Shown one piece after another: positions 1 to 11,233 of a DNA stretch of 64,000 nt; position 1 is the first letter of the stretch, and every line of letters begins with the position of its first letter. Location of the stretch: positions 220,514 to 284,513 of the forward strand of contig CAJNDS010000569.1 in NCBI GenBank assembly GCA_905221605.1. Direction: 5' to 3'. The notes under the pieces are model-generated. The model saw only the letters and a program-made list of their open reading frames with translations. It had not been told where the DNA came from and searched no databases. Both the position numbers and the translations under genes were made by a program. The DNA comes from Symbiodinium natans (lineage: Eukaryota > Sar > Dinophyceae > Suessiales > Symbiodiniaceae).

Positions 1-820
1 GTCCTGGAGCTGCCTGAAGCAGCGTTTAGGTGACTTGGACTTTCTTGGGAGAAGACCTGCATCGTCTGCCCAAATGTCTTATCACCCCCCCAGTTTCAAT
101 CTTTGCGCTACCTGGGTATAGAGGGCCTTTATGTTCATGATGCGTGTTTGGGAGCGGAGCCCAGCGTTTGCGACGCTGGCTTGGGACATACACGTCTACA
201 TAAAAACTAAGGTACATAAATGTAGGGTAGGGGGCTTCTTGGGCCCCACACTGACCCACCTGCGAAGTTCCTCTCCCACCAGGAACCTGCCGATGACGTC
301 GGTGGCGCTGCCCACACCTTTTCCTGCCAGGGATGGGAAGAAGGATTCCATTAGCCAGTTTCTTTGTTCGCATGCTGTACAATGCTGGACCTGCTTTCGT
401 GGGGTCCCTCCGAATACAGTCTAGTTTGCCAGGCGATTCAGGACCCTGTGGCTGTTTTGGGTTCCTGTTTAAAGTGAATCAAGTCGTTCCCGACATCCGG
501 CATGTTTTCCAAGGATGTATGGTTTGCTTTGAAGCCATCTTGGCTTAAAGGCCCGGAATCCCAACTGAGCCGAAACCAAGTTTACCTTTAAAACGCACTA
601 CATAAACGAAAAACATGCCACGGTCAATCCAGCAAAGGGGTGGTCCAGGAGCCAGCCGTTTTGATGGGCACTGTTTCGGGGCCCGCTTTCATATCATGGC
701 CCTGGCCTCTTGGGTTAGAGGACGTTAGAAGCCAAGCTCTTGAAATCTTGACTCCAGCGGGATTTTTACAAGTATAAAAAGGTTCGGGGCGGGGGGTTCC
801 AGCCCCTGTTCTTATCTAAT
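1..820. other. No gene recognised
   Basis: No exon, domain motif or long repeat could be supported here. Short open frames exist on both strands but none continues into a recognisable domain. This may be the 3' flank of the CCCH locus that lies just to the right. Confidence 0.4.
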
Positions 821-1044
821 CTAATCCAATATAAAACCCGTGGACCGTTGAAAGAGTGACAAAATCAGCTTCAACTCGGCTGTATCCCCAAAGCGCCGGC
901 CTCCTCCCTTCGGAGGTGCCTGTGGTGCCTGAGTGCTTCCTGCGGCCTCACTGGCCCGATCCGGGTGGTCGAACCAACAATCCGGGCGCCGGCAGCCTGA
1001 TCCCCAACGGCACGGGCCTTTACCATGACCTCGAAGGGGCTGCG
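821..1044 (-). CDS. CCCH zinc-finger exon (partial gene)
   Basis: The minus-strand reading contains CRWGSGCRRPDCWFDH, a C-x5-C-x4-C-x3-H finger of the spacing used by Nab2/ZC3H14-type RNA-binding proteins, followed by an Ala/Pro/Gly-rich tail. The finger itself is encoded near 955-1015. A plausible acceptor (TTTAACAG) sits just upstream at about 1045, and the frame stays open to a TAG at 821. More coding-like sequence in other frames lies at 1045-1240, so this is probably one exon of a longer gene whose start I cannot place. Poly(A)-RNA binding is known for this finger class; applying it here is inference from a single finger. Confidence 0.55.
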
Positions 1045-2995
1045 CTGTTAAACGTGGGCTCTGGGAAAGCACAAAACTGGCCAGGACAAAAGCTGCTGCC
1101 CAGCAAGAGGTGCCTTTCGTTGCGGGCTGCGACCCTTCCGGGTAGCCTTTGCCGATGCCCTTGGGAGCGGCGGGAGCGCTGCTGGCGCTGGCCTGGCAAC
1201 CAATCAATCTCGGCTCGCGTGTCCGCCACGCATCTCAAGCATAACTCAACTCAAAGTGTACATGCCGGGCACCTCCATGCTCGAGCTTGCTGCAGCAAGG
1301 TCGGGCCTCCTTGCTTCATCGTTGTATTGCTGCATTCGCTGTTCGGGGCGGACAATCGTTCGCAAGCCAAAAAGGATGTGCAATGGTTTTTGTCTGATGT
1401 TAAGAATGCGCCAGGGGCGAGCGCCTGAATACAACACCTTTCAACCTACAGTCTAATCAGCTTCTGCGACCGCAATACGAACAAATCTTGCTGTGAACCT
1501 CTGTGGACATCTGCTGCGTGGCCTGGTACGCAAGTCCAATCTCTGCTCTACTCTTTAACCCATCTGTTCCCACCCTAGATCTCCTCAGCTCATGATGCCC
1601 GTGTGCAAAGTTGCACCGCTGGCCGTAGGGGCCTGAGTTCTACAAAAGGCTCAGCTCCCTTGCCAGATTCACATTTGCCACGATGTGCTGCAGCAGGCTA
1701 TCTGCACTCTGCGTTCCTTCAAAGGGGCAATTCTTCAATGGGATTCTCACCTGAGGAAAGAGACCACAGGGAAATAATTCTGCAAAAGGATCAGTGCCCA
1801 CTCTGGAAGTTGCTGCACAGCACTGTCTTGTAGCGCGGGTCGTTCACCTCATGAGACCCTAACTCGGGGGCCCCTGTGCTCTCCATGACAGCCCCACTGG
1901 CAGAAACTCTTTCAGGTGTCCAGCGCCTGGCTCATCTTCACACCTCGTCCACGTCCACCAGTAGTGGCCACTTTTGAAGCTCTGAGCCACAATGCACTGC
2001 GCTTCTGATGCATCAAGACAAAAGCGACACACAGGCCAAAGACCGCAAGGTACAAGCATCACAGGAGGCGACATCATGGATGCAGGTCTTGCTGCAAATC
2101 TGTCGTAAAAGTGAAGAGCAACTAGATGAATGGGTACAAGGCCTGCACCCAAAGCCCCAGCTCAGACTTCGGAGGATCTGGCATCACCGATCCGAATCAG
2201 AATCCTGATTCCTAATGTTTTGCTGAGAATCTTACGGGAGGGGTTGTAACAAAATCCTTCTGCTTGCACAAACCCGTTTTCGACAATTAAGATACAATTA
2301 AGCTTGTGTTGTATGCCACTATTCCCAGTCCGTGACGAAGGGTAACGGAATATACCAGCGCAGCAAAGAGGAACTTCGACGACACGTCCTTGAGTCCAGT
2401 GCGATGTAGGTTGCTGCAGCGAGTGGCAATGCGATTCGCACGGGAGGTCATGGCAAAGTGCACACATGTATTCACGCCGAATGGGCGGTGCCCGTGGCCC
2501 CTCTTCTTTGCTTACCGCCTAGGTAGTGGGCAGCAGTGTCAGCACGGCAGCAGAAACAGCAGCGTAGGAGGAGGAGCGTTTTCGATGTTTGTTTACACCA
2601 AACTCTTTCCAGATTGATTTTAACAGAACCCCACGTGTGCCTCCAAGCCGAAGCCAAAGAAGGCGGAGTGCCAAGGATTTCAACACAGATAAGGAGATGG
2701 CCAAAGTTGCTACTTGTGTGCTGAGGTTGTCTTCTGGTCGAGAGCACCTGCGAAAAGTCCTGCTCGCCTGTACACGTCACCCTGGCCGATCTATTCCGCC
2801 GGCAGAGGGCTCGAACAAAGCTAACTCAATACACTGACACGAAAACGACACGCTAGACAAGTCACTCTGACGAAATTGAGCTTGAATTGGCATGAAGGCT
2901 ACATGCAGTGCCAGAGCTACCGAGAGAAGAGCTGCTGGATCTCTGCCAGGATAACCTGAGGCACATGACAACTTCAAGGCCGCACCAGTACACCA
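1045..2995. other. No gene recognised; possible upstream exons of the CCCH locus
   Basis: Minus-strand open segments at 1045-1240 look coding-like (Ala/Pro/Lys rich) but carry no recognisable motif. The rest shows no exon I can defend. A minus-strand segment near 2010 has two CxxC-like cysteines but no further pattern. Confidence 0.3.
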
Positions 2996-4008
2996 TTACT
3001 GCAACATCCCCCCCAAAAAACTCTCTTCCGCCTTGCGAGGGCCCAGCTCCCGTACACCTAGCTCCAGAAGATCCTTGCAGAGGTACCGGTTCTTTAGCCC
3101 CTTATACAATGTGATACCCTCAACTGATGTGGAATTCGTAGGCTCCTCGTTCTTGAGAGTTTGCAACGCCTTGCCATCGATCAGATTCTGCCGGAAGCTG
3201 TCCACGTGCCTGGCTGAGGCTGCTGAGGCAGCAGCGAGGCAACCCAGCACTGTTCGTGCCATGACATGTGTCGTAACAACCTTGCCTCAGGCTCCATTTC
3301 CCGGACGGGTGGATCCGTCTGAGCCATCTAGCCACATCCTCGACGGTCCATTTCTCTGGAGAATTCGCAGTCAGCTCCGCCTCGACCTCCGACTCCTCCG
3401 CCTCCCCCGCCTCTGGCTGCGGCGGCTGCGGGCCGTCACCGACCTCTGTGCTGCGACTCGACGTGGGTGCCGTGCTCGCGGCGGGCACATCCAATGTGCC
3501 ATCTCGCTCCTGTAGAGCCTGTGGTGTTCGAGATCCTTCCGGCAGCTTCGGCACCTCACCCCGCGCCCAGCCTCGGGGAGGAGTGGCGTCGGGTCCAGGC
3601 TGCGCGTGTGGCTTGGCTGCTGGCCTTGCGACTAGCCGGAACGGCTGAGCAGGGCGAGCATACGTTACATCAAGGTCCGGGATGTTCTTTGTATACTTCT
3701 TGAAGTCCTCGATGCTGAGACCAAGCCCGCGTCCAGAAGCTTTGTTCCGCATGATGAGCACTGAGCCACTGATGAAAGTGATCTTCCTGTCCCTGCGCTG
3801 CTGCTTGGACACCATTCCAAAAGCCGCCTCGTTCATTTCCACGCCAAACATCTTCCGGGCTTCAGGAGTTTGTGTCAGCACCAGGAAAAGGAGCCCATCT
3901 GCCAGATCCGGGCTGAAAACAAAGATCCCCTTGTAGCCGGGAAGCTCTGCCACCGGTCGGTCTGTGTCCAAGCTTGGAAAGAAGAGCTTGATGGACAGCT
4001 TGTCAAGC
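2996..4008 (-). CDS. SAM-domain protein, C-terminal three exons
   Basis: Three exons rebuild one SAM (sterile alpha motif) domain: 3286-4008, 3146-3209 and 2996-3073. The first ends in WTVEDVARWLRRI, the second gives FRQNLIDGKALQTL and the third DLLELGVRELGPRK, the canonical order of SAM helices. The implied introns are GC-AG (3210-3285, 76 nt) and GA-AG (3074-3145, 72 nt), and both keep frame exactly. Exon 1 follows a CCTCAG acceptor and encodes about 130 residues of an unrecognised domain (FVFSPDLADGLLFLVL, then GRGLGLSIEDFKKYT), then a Pro/Glu-rich linker. SAM domains mediate protein-protein or protein-RNA contacts. No ATG is visible, so 5' exons are missing. The TAA at 2996 may be the true stop, or a further intron may precede it. 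Confidence 0.75.
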
Positions 4009-4505
4009 CTGAGGCAAATGGCTCTAACATGCTCTAACAGCGGCTAAAAAGGGTTGCACTGAAGGTTTGAGCACTTGCACCTTGTGCCAGTCACATACCC
4101 TGCAGCACCGAAGGTCGAATCTGAGGGCTGCACGCAGCGTTGTCGCGCACGCTGCTGTTCAGCGGACCCCCTGCGTATTCGGCACGCGCCGGAACGACAT
4201 GACTGCCGGAGGTCATCACGAGGCACTGGGTAGGCAACATTGCGCAAAGCTTGGGGTCAGCTGGAGGAATGACTTGGGCGTGAGGTTTCGAAGCTGCAGT
4301 GCATTCAGCGGCAGACATGCAGCGCACAGGTCAGATTCACCGTGGCATGGAATGACAATGGCAGACTCATACATCTGGCAGACTCGTACATCATGTACAA
4401 AGGGATCCGCTGCGCGACCCTTCCTGCAGTGCAGTGCCACATTGCTCTTTTGAGAACTAATGGCATATATGGGCTTGCTAAGAGTCTTGCCGTCAACTTG
4501 GGGAG
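4009..4505. other. Gap between SAM and ankyrin genes
   Basis: No coding segment recognised. It should contain 5' introns or exons of the SAM gene and the 3' flank of the ankyrin gene. Confidence 0.35.
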
Positions 4506-6155
4506 TCAGAACTCGAACCGTGACCTGAAACTCGGATCACTTCCGGGGTGAGACTGCATCAGTCCCAGAGCCTTCACGCGGTTGTTCTCCGTCACCGCCT
4601 TCAGCGCTTGGCCCTCGTCCACTCCAGCCTGCAAGAAGATATCCACCTGCGCTGCATGACCTTCCAAACATGCTGTCACCAGGGCGGCTGTCTTGTCCGC
4701 ATGGTCAGCGACCGCCAGCAGCAGCCGCATGACGTCGAGGTGTCCGAACCAGGATGCTATCGCCAGTGGCGAGTGAGGCCCGGTGGCTCTGACCTTTGCA
4801 CCAGCCTCCAACAACAGACGGGCCACCTCCACGTGTCCGCGGGCAGCTGCGCGATCAAGGGGTGTGTGGGTGCCCGAGTGCTGGCATTGGCTCTGGAGGT
4901 CCGGGTCCGCGCCTGCCTGCAGTAGCACCGCCACAGCATTGGCATGTCCTGCTGAAGCAGCTGCACCGAGGGGTGTCCAGCCACAGTGACTGTGTTGTTG
5001 CAGGCAAGGATACCGAACATTGCCACAATGGCACCAGGCACTGTTTATGTCAGCACCGGCTTCCAGCAATTGGCTTACCAGCTCCACGTGGCCTTTGGCG
5101 CATGCGGCCACCAGAAGGTCCGTAGCCTTCTCCGCGCTGGCACCAGCTTGGAGCAAGAGGCCTATGATTTCAATGCCTGCACGTCTCGGCAGCAAAAGGA
5201 AGCCTTTGGCTGCCACGCAGAGGGGCGTCCGCCCCCGATCGTCGAGCTTGCCTGTATCAGCCCGGGACTCCAGCAACAGCCGCACCATTGACAGGTTTCC
5301 TTGTTCACAAGCCCTCAGAAGTGGAGTTTCGTTGCGGACCGTTGCCTCGTCCACATCGACCCCGGCATCCAGCAAAAGGCGTGCCACGTCCAAGAATCCC
5401 CTTTTGGCAGCTGACGCCAGAGGCGGAGAGTGACTGCGATGCGCCGGAAACTTGTGGGCGCCAGCCAGAAGCAAGAGCTGCACCACATCCGCGCGTCCAC
5501 TGCGGCTTGCGGATTGCAATGCTCGAGATTTCGTTTGTTCGGAGGCGAAGTCCAGGAGGAGCTGAGCCCTCGCGAAGGGACCTTCTTCGGCTGCCGCATC
5601 AAGTGCAGTGTGGCAGTCTTTGCCGTCTTTGCTTTGGCCCAAGTTCACATCAGCAGCAGCCCCCAGCAAAAGGCGGATCATCTCCAAACTCCGAGCACGA
5701 TGAAGCGGGGTTTGATGCGCTTTGGAGAACCGGTTCGGATCTGCGCGAGCTTCAAGCAAGAACTGGGCAACCTCCACATGGTCTCCGGAGGATGCCGCTT
5801 CGAGTGGGGTCAGACCGGTAGAATCATGTGCCAAAGCCTGAGCATCCGGGTTGGCATTGGCCTTCAGTAATCGGAATGCCACCTGGGCATGACCTTCCAT
5901 GGCGGCCAGGTGCAGAGGAGTCTGCAAGTACTCATCTTGGCTGTCTGGATCAGCATTAGCCTCCAGCAGCAAGGTGACGGCTTCAACCCTTCCGCTGTTG
6001 GCGGCAGCGTGGAGGGGGAGGGCACCGCCATCTTCCAGGTTCACACCTGCGTCCCCCAGGTTGGGATCTTGCGGTCGCTGCAGCATGCCCTCGATCACTT
6101 TCAAGTCGCCCGCGCCGCAGGCGTCCGCGAGCGCTGCCTTGGACACTCGAACTAA
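4506..6155 (-). CDS. Ankyrin-repeat protein 1, large ankyrin exon
   Basis: A single exon of about 546 codons is almost entirely ankyrin repeats. Some fourteen 33-residue units are visible, with motifs such as TPLHLAAMEGHAQVAFRLL and EVARLLLEAGA. It opens with a helical lead-in (ADACGAGDLKVIEGMLQRPQDP) typical of the dinoflagellate ubiquitin-like/ankyrin family. The open frame has no upstream ATG; an in-frame TAG lies just before a TAG/G acceptor near 6158, so this is an internal or terminal exon and the GTG at 6146 is not a real start. One repeat carries an insert with extra Cys/His (WCHCGNVRYPCLQQHSHCGW). The stop is TGA at 4506, with a possible GT donor just before it. A ubiquitin-like exon at 7.5-7.7 kb is the likely 5' partner. 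Ankyrins act as protein-binding scaffolds. Confidence 0.85.
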   Translation of the reverse strand, partial: LVRVSKAALADACGAGDLKVIEGMLQRPQDPNLGDAGVNLEDGGALPLHAAANSGRVEAVTLLLEANADPDSQDEYLQTPLHLAAMEGHAQVAFRLLKANANPDAQALAHDSTGLTPLEAASSGDHVEVAQFLLEARADPNRFSKAHQTPLHRARSLEMIRLLLGAAADVNLGQSKDGKDCHTALDAAAEEGPFARAQLLLDFASEQTKSRALQSASRSGRADVVQLLLLAGAHKFPAHRSHSPPLASAAKRGFLDVARLLLDAGVDVDEATVRNETPLLRACEQGNLSMVRLLLESRADTGKLDDRGRTPLCVAAKGFLLLPRRAGIEIIGLLLQAGASAEKATDLLVAACAKGHVELVSQLLEAGADINSAWCHCGNVRYPCLQQHSHCGWTPLGAAASAGHANAVAVLLQAGADPDLQSQCQHSGTHTPLDRAAARGHVEVARLLLEAGAKVRATGPHSPLAIASWFGHLDVMRLLLAVADHADKTAALVTACLEGHAAQVDIFLQAGVDEGQALKAVTENNRVKALGLMQSHPGSDPSFRSRFEF

Positions 6156-6239
6156 GCCAAGCTATGACAGCTGATGAAACCGGACCCTATCAAGGCCATC
6201 TCTTCCTCTTCTTCACGGGGGATCGGGGCTGCTCCCGAA

Positions 6240-6299
6240 TGTCATCTCTCTCTTTCTCTTCTTCTACCCAGCGAAGAGGACCCCCCGCGAGAGGAGCCC

Positions 6300-6348
<49 letters not shown>

Positions 6349-6462
6349 CTGCACGCGTAGCCCCCCCCCCCCCCCCCGAAGGGAAGGCTGCCCCAAGGGG
6401 CGCGCGAAGTCCGACAGTCCGTCTGATTGGGAGCGCCGCGGTTTTCGGGGCTCCTCTCTCTC

Positions 6463-6497
<35 letters not shown>

Positions 6498-6610
6498 TCC
6501 TGTCGCTTCCTCCTGTCGCTTCCTATCGCTTCCTATCGCTTCCTGTCGCTTCCTCTCTCTCTCTCTCTCGCTTCCTCTCTCTCTCTCTCTCTCTCTCTCT
6601 CGGGGGGAGC
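6240..6610. repeat. CT/GA microsatellite block with a C-run
   Basis: Long (CT)n tracts lie at about 6298-6346, 6450-6495 and 6552-6600, with a run of about 17 C at 6361 and TCGCTTCCTATCG-type short repeats at 6500-6550. On the minus strand this is polypurine. It lies in the inferred first intron of ankyrin gene 1. Open frames across it are low-complexity artefacts. Confidence 0.9.
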
Positions 6611-6804
6611 GGAGGGCGAGCCAGTCCGGATCTCTCTCTCATTTGCTTCCTAGACATCTGAAAATGGGTCGGAGGCCGTTCTAGCTAAAGTATGGGCAAG
6701 TCTTAGCTGTATGAGTTGAATTTCCCGTTCGGCTTTGTAAGGATAGCATAAAGACTGAGACGAAAATATCCATTCGCCTCGGCTTCCTGCCGAGAAGCGT
6801 TTGG

Positions 6805-6995
6805 AACAAGCAGACCCGGATCCGGTCTCCTTCCCCCTAGCCCTTCCCCCCATGCAGAATTTTGTGACGCACCCCCCCCCCCCTCCCTGTGGACCTCCCC
6901 CCTTAGTGCGGAATCTTGCCGTCATCCCCACTTACTGCATGCTCTGGGCCGGCCCGGCTGCCGAGGCGGTGCACGCAAGCGTTTACAATTAAACT
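6805..6995 (+). repeat. Dispersed repeat, copy 1
   Basis: Begins near GCAGACCCGGATC, then ATGCAGAATTTTGTGACGC, a C-tract, and ends GCAAGCGTTTACAATTAA. The same order of blocks recurs at 29.3-29.6 kb, and the 3' part recurs at 52.5 kb. No ORF of its own and no clear terminal repeats were seen. Confidence 0.75.
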
Positions 6996-7529
6996 TGAAC
7001 TACTCAAGTGGCGTTCATCTAGCAGGACATCTTCACACTATTCAAAGACACAACAGTAGTGCATGCCGGCGGTTGGCCGATATTATCATGGAACCACACC
7101 GCGGGACTGAAGGACATCCCCAAAGGAAAGCCTTGAGTCATGCGGCTGCCTAACGATCTCCATGCCGTCTGCATGGCGTTCCAAAGCACTCTAGATCCCG
7201 TGAAGGCTGTGGCCAACTCTCGGCCAGCCCTGCCCTCAACTGATGGTAGAGCTTGTGAAGTGACCCCAAACTCTTGGGCCCATCTCTTGCACTCAAACTC
7301 GCAGATTCTGACCAGATGCAACTTGCTCATTTGTGGTGTTCTCGAAATTCGTCAGCACAAGCAGGAGCTCGGTAAGCTTCTCCAAGAGTTCCAACCTGGT
7401 CACAGGAAGTCTTGTTAAGAAATTCAGGATCTATGCACAACAGGTTCTGTATGTTAAAAAGCGGTCAACGGTAAATCAGACGTGCGATTTGCGCAAGCAG
7501 GGACAAGCATGGAACCCAATTTGGCACAG
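6996..7529. other. Inferred intron of ankyrin gene 1
   Basis: No motif recognised. It lies between the ubiquitin-like exon and the ankyrin exon of the same putative gene. Confidence 0.3.
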
Positions 7530-7681
7530 GAGTCTCGAAGCTGATTGTGCTCAAGCGCCCACCTGGTATCGTCCCCCAGAATGTGCCCATCCTCACTGAG
7601 GAGCCGCTGTCGAAACCGGGTCGGGCCACATCGGCCTGCCAGCATGTCACTTTGCTCCAGCGAGCATATGCGAGCAGCCAT
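7530..7681 (-). CDS. Ubiquitin-like exon, probable 5' part of ankyrin gene 1
   Basis: The minus strand reads from an ATG at 7681 into CGPTRFRQRLLSEDGHILGD. This matches the core of the ubiquitin-like N-terminal domain that precedes ankyrin repeats in many dinoflagellate proteins (GLPRFRQRLLH-G-LDD type). A related segment sits at the equivalent position before the second ankyrin gene at 12.9 kb. The exon therefore probably belongs to the gene continuing at 6155-4506, with an intron of over 1 kb that holds microsatellites and dispersed repeat copy 1. The donor end is not resolved. A ubiquitin-like fold could mediate binding or degradation signalling; its role here is unknown. Confidence 0.55.
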
Positions 7682-9946
7682 GGGCAGGGAGAGCGAGCAG
7701 AAAGCAATGCTAGCCTGGTCAGAACCCAGCATCCGTGATCAATCCCCTAGAACACTCCTAGAATCCCAAAAGGCTCAACCGGCAACAAGTGCGACTGATC
7801 AGATAAAGACCCCTTGACCTTGCAGGCGGCGCTTCAAGGCGATGATGGGCTGAGGGCCTCTACAGGGCTTGCTGACTGCTAGACCGTGCATGGATTGATC
7901 ACACTATATGGTTGGGGCCACGAAACGTGTACGCTCCAACTTCATGTCAACATTTGTGTCATCGCCGTAGCTTTCTAAACAAGCCTTTTTGGAGCTCACA
8001 GGTAGTCAGGATCCCAAAGCCACGCAGAGACTCTGACTGACCACGGGTCTCTGAAGCATCAAGCTCCTGCCACTCTATGTGCTACATAGAGTCTTGCGCT
8101 ACTTGCGCTAAGCCGCCGATGCCGATCGTGCAGCTTGGACACGCCCATTCCTACTTCTTACCACGTCATGCGCGTCACAGGCCCTGCCTTCCAGGTCAGC
8201 CAGCTCCATGCGGGAGAGTGTCAGTAGCGCCTCACCTGGATATGAACTCCCACATCTTGTGAGCAGAGAAGCCTCATGCAAAGGGTTCCATGTGCTGCTA
8301 ACACACGGTGCTGACACACACAATCGAGTCAAATAATGTCTTCCAGATGCTTGTACGCACGGATCATCTTGATACCGCCGCACTTTTTTTCAATTTCGTC
8401 TTCGTGACGTTTTTGGTGGCACTACATAGCATCGCGGGCAGACACGTAGGAGCCTGTTGTGGCCATCCGGATGGTCAGCATGGCCGAAGGGCGGCAGGCT
8501 GGAAAAGGCACTGACCGGCAAAGGAAACGGCTGGCAGCAGGCTTTGTCAAAGAACAGCTTTCAAATGTTCTGACGAATAATCAGCAGATTACTGTGCAGT
8601 ACAGCAGGAATCACAGGATCCCATTGCAGCAAGCTAAGACTAAGAAACCTCAGCACAAGACAAGTTACCAAGGCTCTTTGCCACCAGGAAATGACAGGAA
8701 GCAGTTCGGCCAGAGGAGCAAAGCCCACGACCATTTTTGACCACGCCTGCTCGGTCTGGCAAGAGTCTTGCCAAGCAAAGGGTCCTTCAGTCTAATTCCT
8801 GCAAGGAAAGCTAAGACCAAGAGCATCATCGTCATCGCAACTTATGCAGCTTCAGGGATGAAGAGAGTTTAGGGCCTAGGGCTTCTGGCATGCACTGTAC
8901 AAAGGCCCGAAAATGTGCAGCTGCTGTGGCCGCACCACGGGCTAAATCTAAGACCTCTACATCGTATGGGCTTGGAGACGTTGCATCGATTTCCTGCAGC
9001 TCCCCCGTAACTCTGGATCACCGCCGCCGTTGTAGTCTAGCACGCCGAGGGGCACACAGTACATCATGCGGCCGTGTGCTGGACTGTCAACCACCTGCAT
9101 GGAGGTTTTTCCAAAACAGCGGAAAGGAAACATCTGAATTGGGCGAGTAACATCAGCAAACCCCCCACAAACCATTTTTAACGTCTATGAGCCCATTCAA
9201 GTGCAAGAGAAGTGCGGCATGCAAGGCTGGAATGTGGATATGGTGCTCCGAAACCTCGTACTGTCTTTGGATCAATACCGGGCTTCCCCAAAGGCCAAAG
9301 GGATTTTGCTTGTGACCGGAGTGAGACCGAGTTGCTCTGACAAGTCCGCCACAGTGCGTTGTGTTGTCGCTACCTCTGAGGAGCAGAAAGACGACGAGAT
9401 ACCTACACAGGGACGCAAGTCGTGGAGGGCCAGGAGCATGAAGTCTCCAGCTTCCCTGTATCCTAGGACGCCCCTCTTGACTACTTCCCCCCTTCAATGC
9501 AAGGCGGCTAAGGGACGGGGAATCTTGCCGCACATTGCCCCAGGGCTCATCTTTCAGAGGGGTCGGCTGGATGCTGAAGTACTCGCCCGGTCCATAGGAC
9601 TGGCAGGGCGTGGAAATGGGCAGAAGCTTAGACGTCTTGGCGCCTCATGGGGCTACTGAGTTATGAGGACAAAATGATCGTGAAAATGGATGCAACTCTA
9701 TGACTGTTTTCATTAACAACGGCTGCTAGCATGCTGGCCTTACACACAGTGCACAAAGTAGCAGAGCACTGCGTGGACATTCGGGCCTTGCCTGCCATTG
9801 CCAGGCCCGGCGTGAAGGGTCCAAATTCTCCCAGCACATGCTGCGCACTTCGCTGCGATTTCTCGCGCTACGGAAAGCGAACTCACCTTCAAACTGCAGG
9901 AACTCCCCTATAGCTATTACATGCATATATTTTTTTTGCATATCTC
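7682..9946. other. No gene recognised
   Basis: No exon or domain found on either strand. A short perfect palindrome lies at 8758-8774 (see findings). The rest is ordinary mid-GC sequence. Confidence 0.4.
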
Positions 9947-10206
9947 TGTGCGGGTGTGTCTGTGTGTGTGTTCTTGTGTGTTTATCGGTGTCTCTCTGTG
10001 TCTCTCCGTGTCTCTCCGTGTCTCTCTGCGTGTCTCTGTGTGTCGCTGTGTCTCTGTGTGTCTCTGCGTGTCTCTGTGTGCCTCTGCGTGTCTCTCTGTG
10101 CCTCTGTGTGTCTTTTTGTGTCTGTGTGTGTGTCTCTGTGGGTGTGCACGTGCGCGTGCGAGTGCGCGCGTGCGTGTGCGTGTGTGTTTGAGTGTGTGTG
10201 CATGCT
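9947..10206. repeat. Degenerate GT/CT microsatellite
   Basis: About 260 bases of interleaved (GT)n and TCTCTGTG/TCTCCGTG motifs. All six frames stay open only because of the repeat, so the overlapping open frames are artefacts. Confidence 0.9.
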
Positions 10207-10748
10207 TGTGTTTGCAGTTGATGCAGCCCAAGAGCGCATGGATCACATTTACAAAGGTTCCCACCCGCCTCTCATGAAGCACATGGATTTGTGGGAGGTT
10301 TCTGGTTTGCTAGTCACTGGTAACCCTGATCATGAATACGTATAATACAAATGCGAATCCAACATGTGTTCAATTCCTAATGTATGTGCATATAACTGTA
10401 TATACGATAACAATGTATTCGGGGAACTATTTGTTTTTGCCAACCCCCACTGCCGCTACCGTACTGATTATGTTGACCAGGGTTTGTTCAAAGTTTATAA
10501 GGGAAGGCTGCACAATGCGTCAAGGCACACTGGGTCACGTGGGTGCAGCGTAGAGTGGCCAAGCCCTTCTCATACTTCTGGGCTGCTGGGCAAGAAGGAT
10601 CACCTTATCGTCAATTTTTGGCAACAAGAACAAACCCAAAACACACGTCGTGGATGCCTGAACCTTTTAGTGTAGCCCTTCGGCTTGAGCCGCTTGAATG
10701 CAAGCAGCCCAGGCCCGGGTTGATGTAGAAGTTGGCGATATCGCTTAC

Positions 10749-10929
10749 GCTCGCTCCCCCGACTCCTCGCAGCCAGCTTTCTGCCTGTTCCTGGCTATCA
10801 AAATGGAAGTTAAGGAAATTAAAGGGCACGCATGGCATGTTGTGTGGCCGAGCCTGCAAAGAGCAGTAGTCCTTCAAAGGTGCCACCGAGACGACGGGGA
10901 CCGATGGCGGGCCGAGTTCCCACACCTGC
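10749..10929 (-). CDS. Possible 3' exon after ankyrin gene 2
   Basis: The reading PLKDYCSLQARPHNMP...LNFHFDSQEQAESWLRGV is bounded by a CCCAAG acceptor and a good AGC|GTAAGC donor. It follows the ankyrin exon on the same strand, which itself ends in a CAG|GTTAGC donor at 11234, so it could be the next exon. No domain recognised. The frame join was not proven. Confidence 0.35.
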
Positions 10930-11233
10930 CTTGGGCGAGCGAAACGATGTGGCTGCTTGGTTTGCTGAGTCATTTCGGGCACTGTGGCGCACGCAATTGG
11001 ACTTTGGATTGGTTTGCTGCGCATGCAAAGCACATGCTGGACGTGCGGATTCTTGTCAAAGCAGTTCGTACTCCGGACTCCGTCTTCCGACTTCAACAAG
11101 TGCACACATATGCTGCGTGCTCTCATGCTCTTGCAAGGTGCTTGGATGGCAAGCTGGGCATGGCCGTCGCGTCTTGCTGTGGGCTCCCAAGGGCTCCCCA
11201 ATGTCCGCTTTTGGAGCTTGAGCAGTTGCTAAC

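Noticed and set aside
1859-2152. Minus-strand CRFCLD as a RING-variant start
   Set aside because: The following Cys/His ligands are missing; probably chance.
4506-4545. GGTTCGAGTTC on the minus strand, similar to a tRNA B box
   Set aside because: It lies in the end of the ankyrin coding exon and cannot form a 7-base T loop with a 5-bp stem.
4548-5870. Several plus-strand open frames opposite the first ankyrin exon
   Set aside because: Antisense shadows of the ankyrin repeats, which explain the periodic lack of stops.
6164-6684. Overlapping plus-strand open frames of Ser/Leu and minus-strand Arg/Glu composition
   Set aside because: They are produced by the CT/GA microsatellites and carry no other signal.
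9838-10345. Open frames rich in Cys/Val/Ser and His/Thr/Arg
   Set aside because: Artefacts of the GT/CT repeat; every frame is open.
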